Shown in pieces: positions 5,958 through 6,914 of a stretch of DNA of 6,914 bases (positions within the stretch are counted from its first letter, which is position 1; each line of letters begins with the position of its first letter). The stretch lies in assembly GCA_021793595.1 (NCBI GenBank), contig JAJYSL010000226.1, positions 1 through 6,914 of the forward strand, in the 5' to 3' direction. Position numbers and translations under genes: made by a program. Source of the DNA: Acidobacteriota bacterium. Its GTDB lineage: Bacteria > Acidobacteriota > Terriglobia > Terriglobales > Acidobacteriaceae. The notes under the pieces are model-generated. The model did no database searches. It saw only the letters and a program-made list of their open reading frames with translations, and had not been told where the DNA came from.

Positions 5958-6779
5958 ATGCAGGCGGAAATTTCAGCGCGTTTGGAGGGTGGCCGGCGAA
6001 CTCTTGGAGACATTCGCAAGGAACCTCCATTGGTCTCCATCATTATCGTGCTGTTTCGCGACCGGGAGGAGTGTCTTCGTCTCCTCAATAACATCCTCTC
6101 GTTCGATCCGCGCGAGTTTGAACTGGTTGTGATCGATGGCGGCTCCGACGATGGCACGATAGAGGTTTTGCGAGAGTGGAATGACAAAATCGACTACTGG
6201 TTGAGCGAGCCCGACTCCGGAATCTACGATGCGATGAACAAGGGGATTGCCGCCGCCCGCGGCGAATACATTCTGCACCTGAATGCCGGCGACACCCTGA
6301 AATCCATCCCAACTGAAACGCTCGCCACGTGTCTCAAGGACCAGGTGGACGTCGCCTCTTTCGCAGTCACTTCAGACCAGGGTGAGATATTCCGTCCGGA
6401 GACCGGATTTTGGCTTCGGATCGAAAACACCTGGCATCATCAAGGCACGTTTTACCGGCGCACTCCGCAGCTTGTCTATGACACTCGCTATCGTGTTTAC
6501 GCGGATTTCGATCTGAATCAACGCATGTTCAAGAGTGGGAAAAAAGTGCGGCTCTTCAATGGGATAGTTTCCCATCACCGCAAAGACGGTATCTCGGAAG
6601 ACAAGCGCAACTCTCGTGAGGTATACAGCATTATTCGTGAGAATTTCGGTGCGCCGTATGTCGCTATCGCATTTCTGCGGTCTCCCTATCAGGCATTGCG
6701 GCGAGCGACGAAGCGAGGGCTTGTTTGCCTCCTGTCGCTGATGGGTAAATCGTGGCCAGAAAGACCGGAAGTCCGCTAA
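5958..6779 (+). CDS. Glycosyltransferase family 2, WcaE-like
   Basis: This is a 273-residue GT-A fold enzyme expected to add one sugar to the lipid-linked repeat unit on the cytoplasmic side. PPLVSIIIVLFRDRE (23-37) is the first nucleotide-binding strand. VVIDGGSDDGT (57-67) holds the base- and ribose-binding acidic residues. SEPDSGIYDAMNKGIAAARG (83-102) is the conserved helix region, and LHLNAGD (106-112) takes the DxD position, with D112 as metal ligand. WHHQGTFYRR (159-168) and YADFDLNQRM (181-190) match the acceptor/catalytic region of E. coli colanic-acid WcaE-like enzymes. A basic tail (about 241-273) may lie at the membrane. Donor and acceptor are unknown. The ATG at 5958 has GAGGG at 5943-5947, 10 nt upstream, and follows the 52-codon ORF by one codon. 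GC is higher than in perB (39 of 60 bases at 6241-6300), so its origin may differ. Confidence 0.88.
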   Translation: MQAEISARLEGGRRTLGDIRKEPPLVSIIIVLFRDREECLRLLNNILSFDPREFELVVIDGGSDDGTIEVLREWNDKIDYWLSEPDSGIYDAMNKGIAAARGEYILHLNAGDTLKSIPTETLATCLKDQVDVASFAVTSDQGEIFRPETGFWLRIENTWHHQGTFYRRTPQLVYDTRYRVYADFDLNQRMFKSGKKVRLFNGIVSHHRKDGISEDKRNSREVYSIIRENFGAPYVAIAFLRSPYQALRRATKRGLVCLLSLMGKSWPERPEVR

Positions 6780-6885
6780 TCGCTTGCGAGTCGAAGAAAC
6801 TTGGACACGCAGCAGGATACCAGCAACTTTTTGCGTCCAAGCGCGTCTGCATAACCAGCTATCATCTCCAACGAGGGACAGGTGT
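6780..6885. other. Spacer after the GT2 gene
   Basis: No convincing gene on either strand. An imperfect stem, CTTGGAC (6800-6806) with GTCCAAG (6835-6841), has a 28-nt loop and no T-run after it, so it is not called a terminator. Confidence 0.4.
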
Positions 6886-6914
6886 GTGACCATCCAAAGT
6901 TCCAATTTTCATAA
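6886..6914 (+). CDS. Possible start of a further gene, cut by the right edge
   Basis: A GTG at 6886 begins an open frame (M-TIQSSNFH) that is still open at the window end. GAGGG at 6873-6877 lies 8 nt upstream at good spacing. Nine codons are too few for any assignment, and chance is a real alternative. If real, it would be the next gene of the cluster on the same strand. Confidence 0.22.

Noticed and set aside
6781..6843. Stem CTTGGAC/GTCCAAG, with CGCTTG at 6781 as a competing left arm, as a terminator or attenuator
   Set aside because: Long loop, short stem and no T-run after it; no leader peptide or gene start close enough to suggest attenuation.
6372..6905. 177-codon ORF on the minus strand over the GT2 gene
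   Set aside because: It lies almost wholly antisense to a clear GT2 gene, has no recognisable domain or ribosome site, and its composition fits a shadow frame.
1..6914. CRISPR arrays, tRNA or rRNA genes, insertion sequences, att sites, toxin-antitoxin pairs
   Set aside because: No spaced direct repeats, cloverleaf, rRNA-like stretch, transposase motif or paired terminal inverted repeats were seen. The composition shift is not bounded by visible mobile-element ends.

Overview
The window looks like part of a surface-polysaccharide (O-antigen-type) gene cluster on the chromosome of a Gram-negative bacterium. It joins what appear to be ordinary flanking genes on the left: a divergent secreted vWA-domain protein and an aldo/keto reductase. 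All assignments come from reading motifs by eye. The flanks are GC-rich, Shine-Dalgarno sites are recognisable, and sigma70-like promoter hexamers can be seen. Style and GC would fit a soil-type bacterium (Acidobacteriota or Proteobacteria are possible), but nothing here fixes the phylum.

Layout. (1) 1-146, minus: start of a secreted von Willebrand factor A protein, cut by the window edge. (2) 147-253: compact divergent control region with two overlapping sigma70-like promoters facing opposite ways. (3) 254-1141, plus: aldo/keto reductase with an intact tetrad, close to E. coli YdbC (PdxI). (4) 1142-1252: spacer with no clear terminator or promoter. (5) 1253-2680: Wzx-type flippase. (6) 2683-3777: GDP-perosamine synthase (Per/RfbE). 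(7) 3807-5069: GT4-type glycosyltransferase. (8) 5072-5728: PglD/PerB-type left-handed beta-helix acetyltransferase. (9) 5729-5957: spacer holding an 11-codon ORF and a 52-codon ORF that resembles the lost N-terminus of a GT2 enzyme. (10) 5958-6779: GT2 glycosyltransferase, WcaE-like. (11) 6780-6914: no certain gene; a possible GTG start at 6886 runs off the end.

How the genes work together. Per would transaminate GDP-4-keto-6-deoxy-mannose to GDP-perosamine. The PglD/PerB-type enzyme would N-acetylate the 4-amino group to give GDP-N-acetylperosamine. The GT4 and GT2 enzymes would build a lipid-linked repeat unit containing this sugar, and Wzx would flip it across the inner membrane. The earlier enzymes (ManC, ManB, Gmd), the polymerase Wzy and the initiating transferase are not in the window. 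wzx/per and GT4/perB are each separated by 2 nt, so the genes are probably co-transcribed and partly translationally coupled.

Most notable points: a sharp drop in GC over per-GT4-perB relative to both flanks, suggesting a module acquired as a block; and an apparent gene-replacement scar at 5729-5957, where a GT2-like N-terminal motif occurs twice in the same frame, split by a stop. I see no evidence of a wholly new system. The interest lies in the perosamine module and its junctions.
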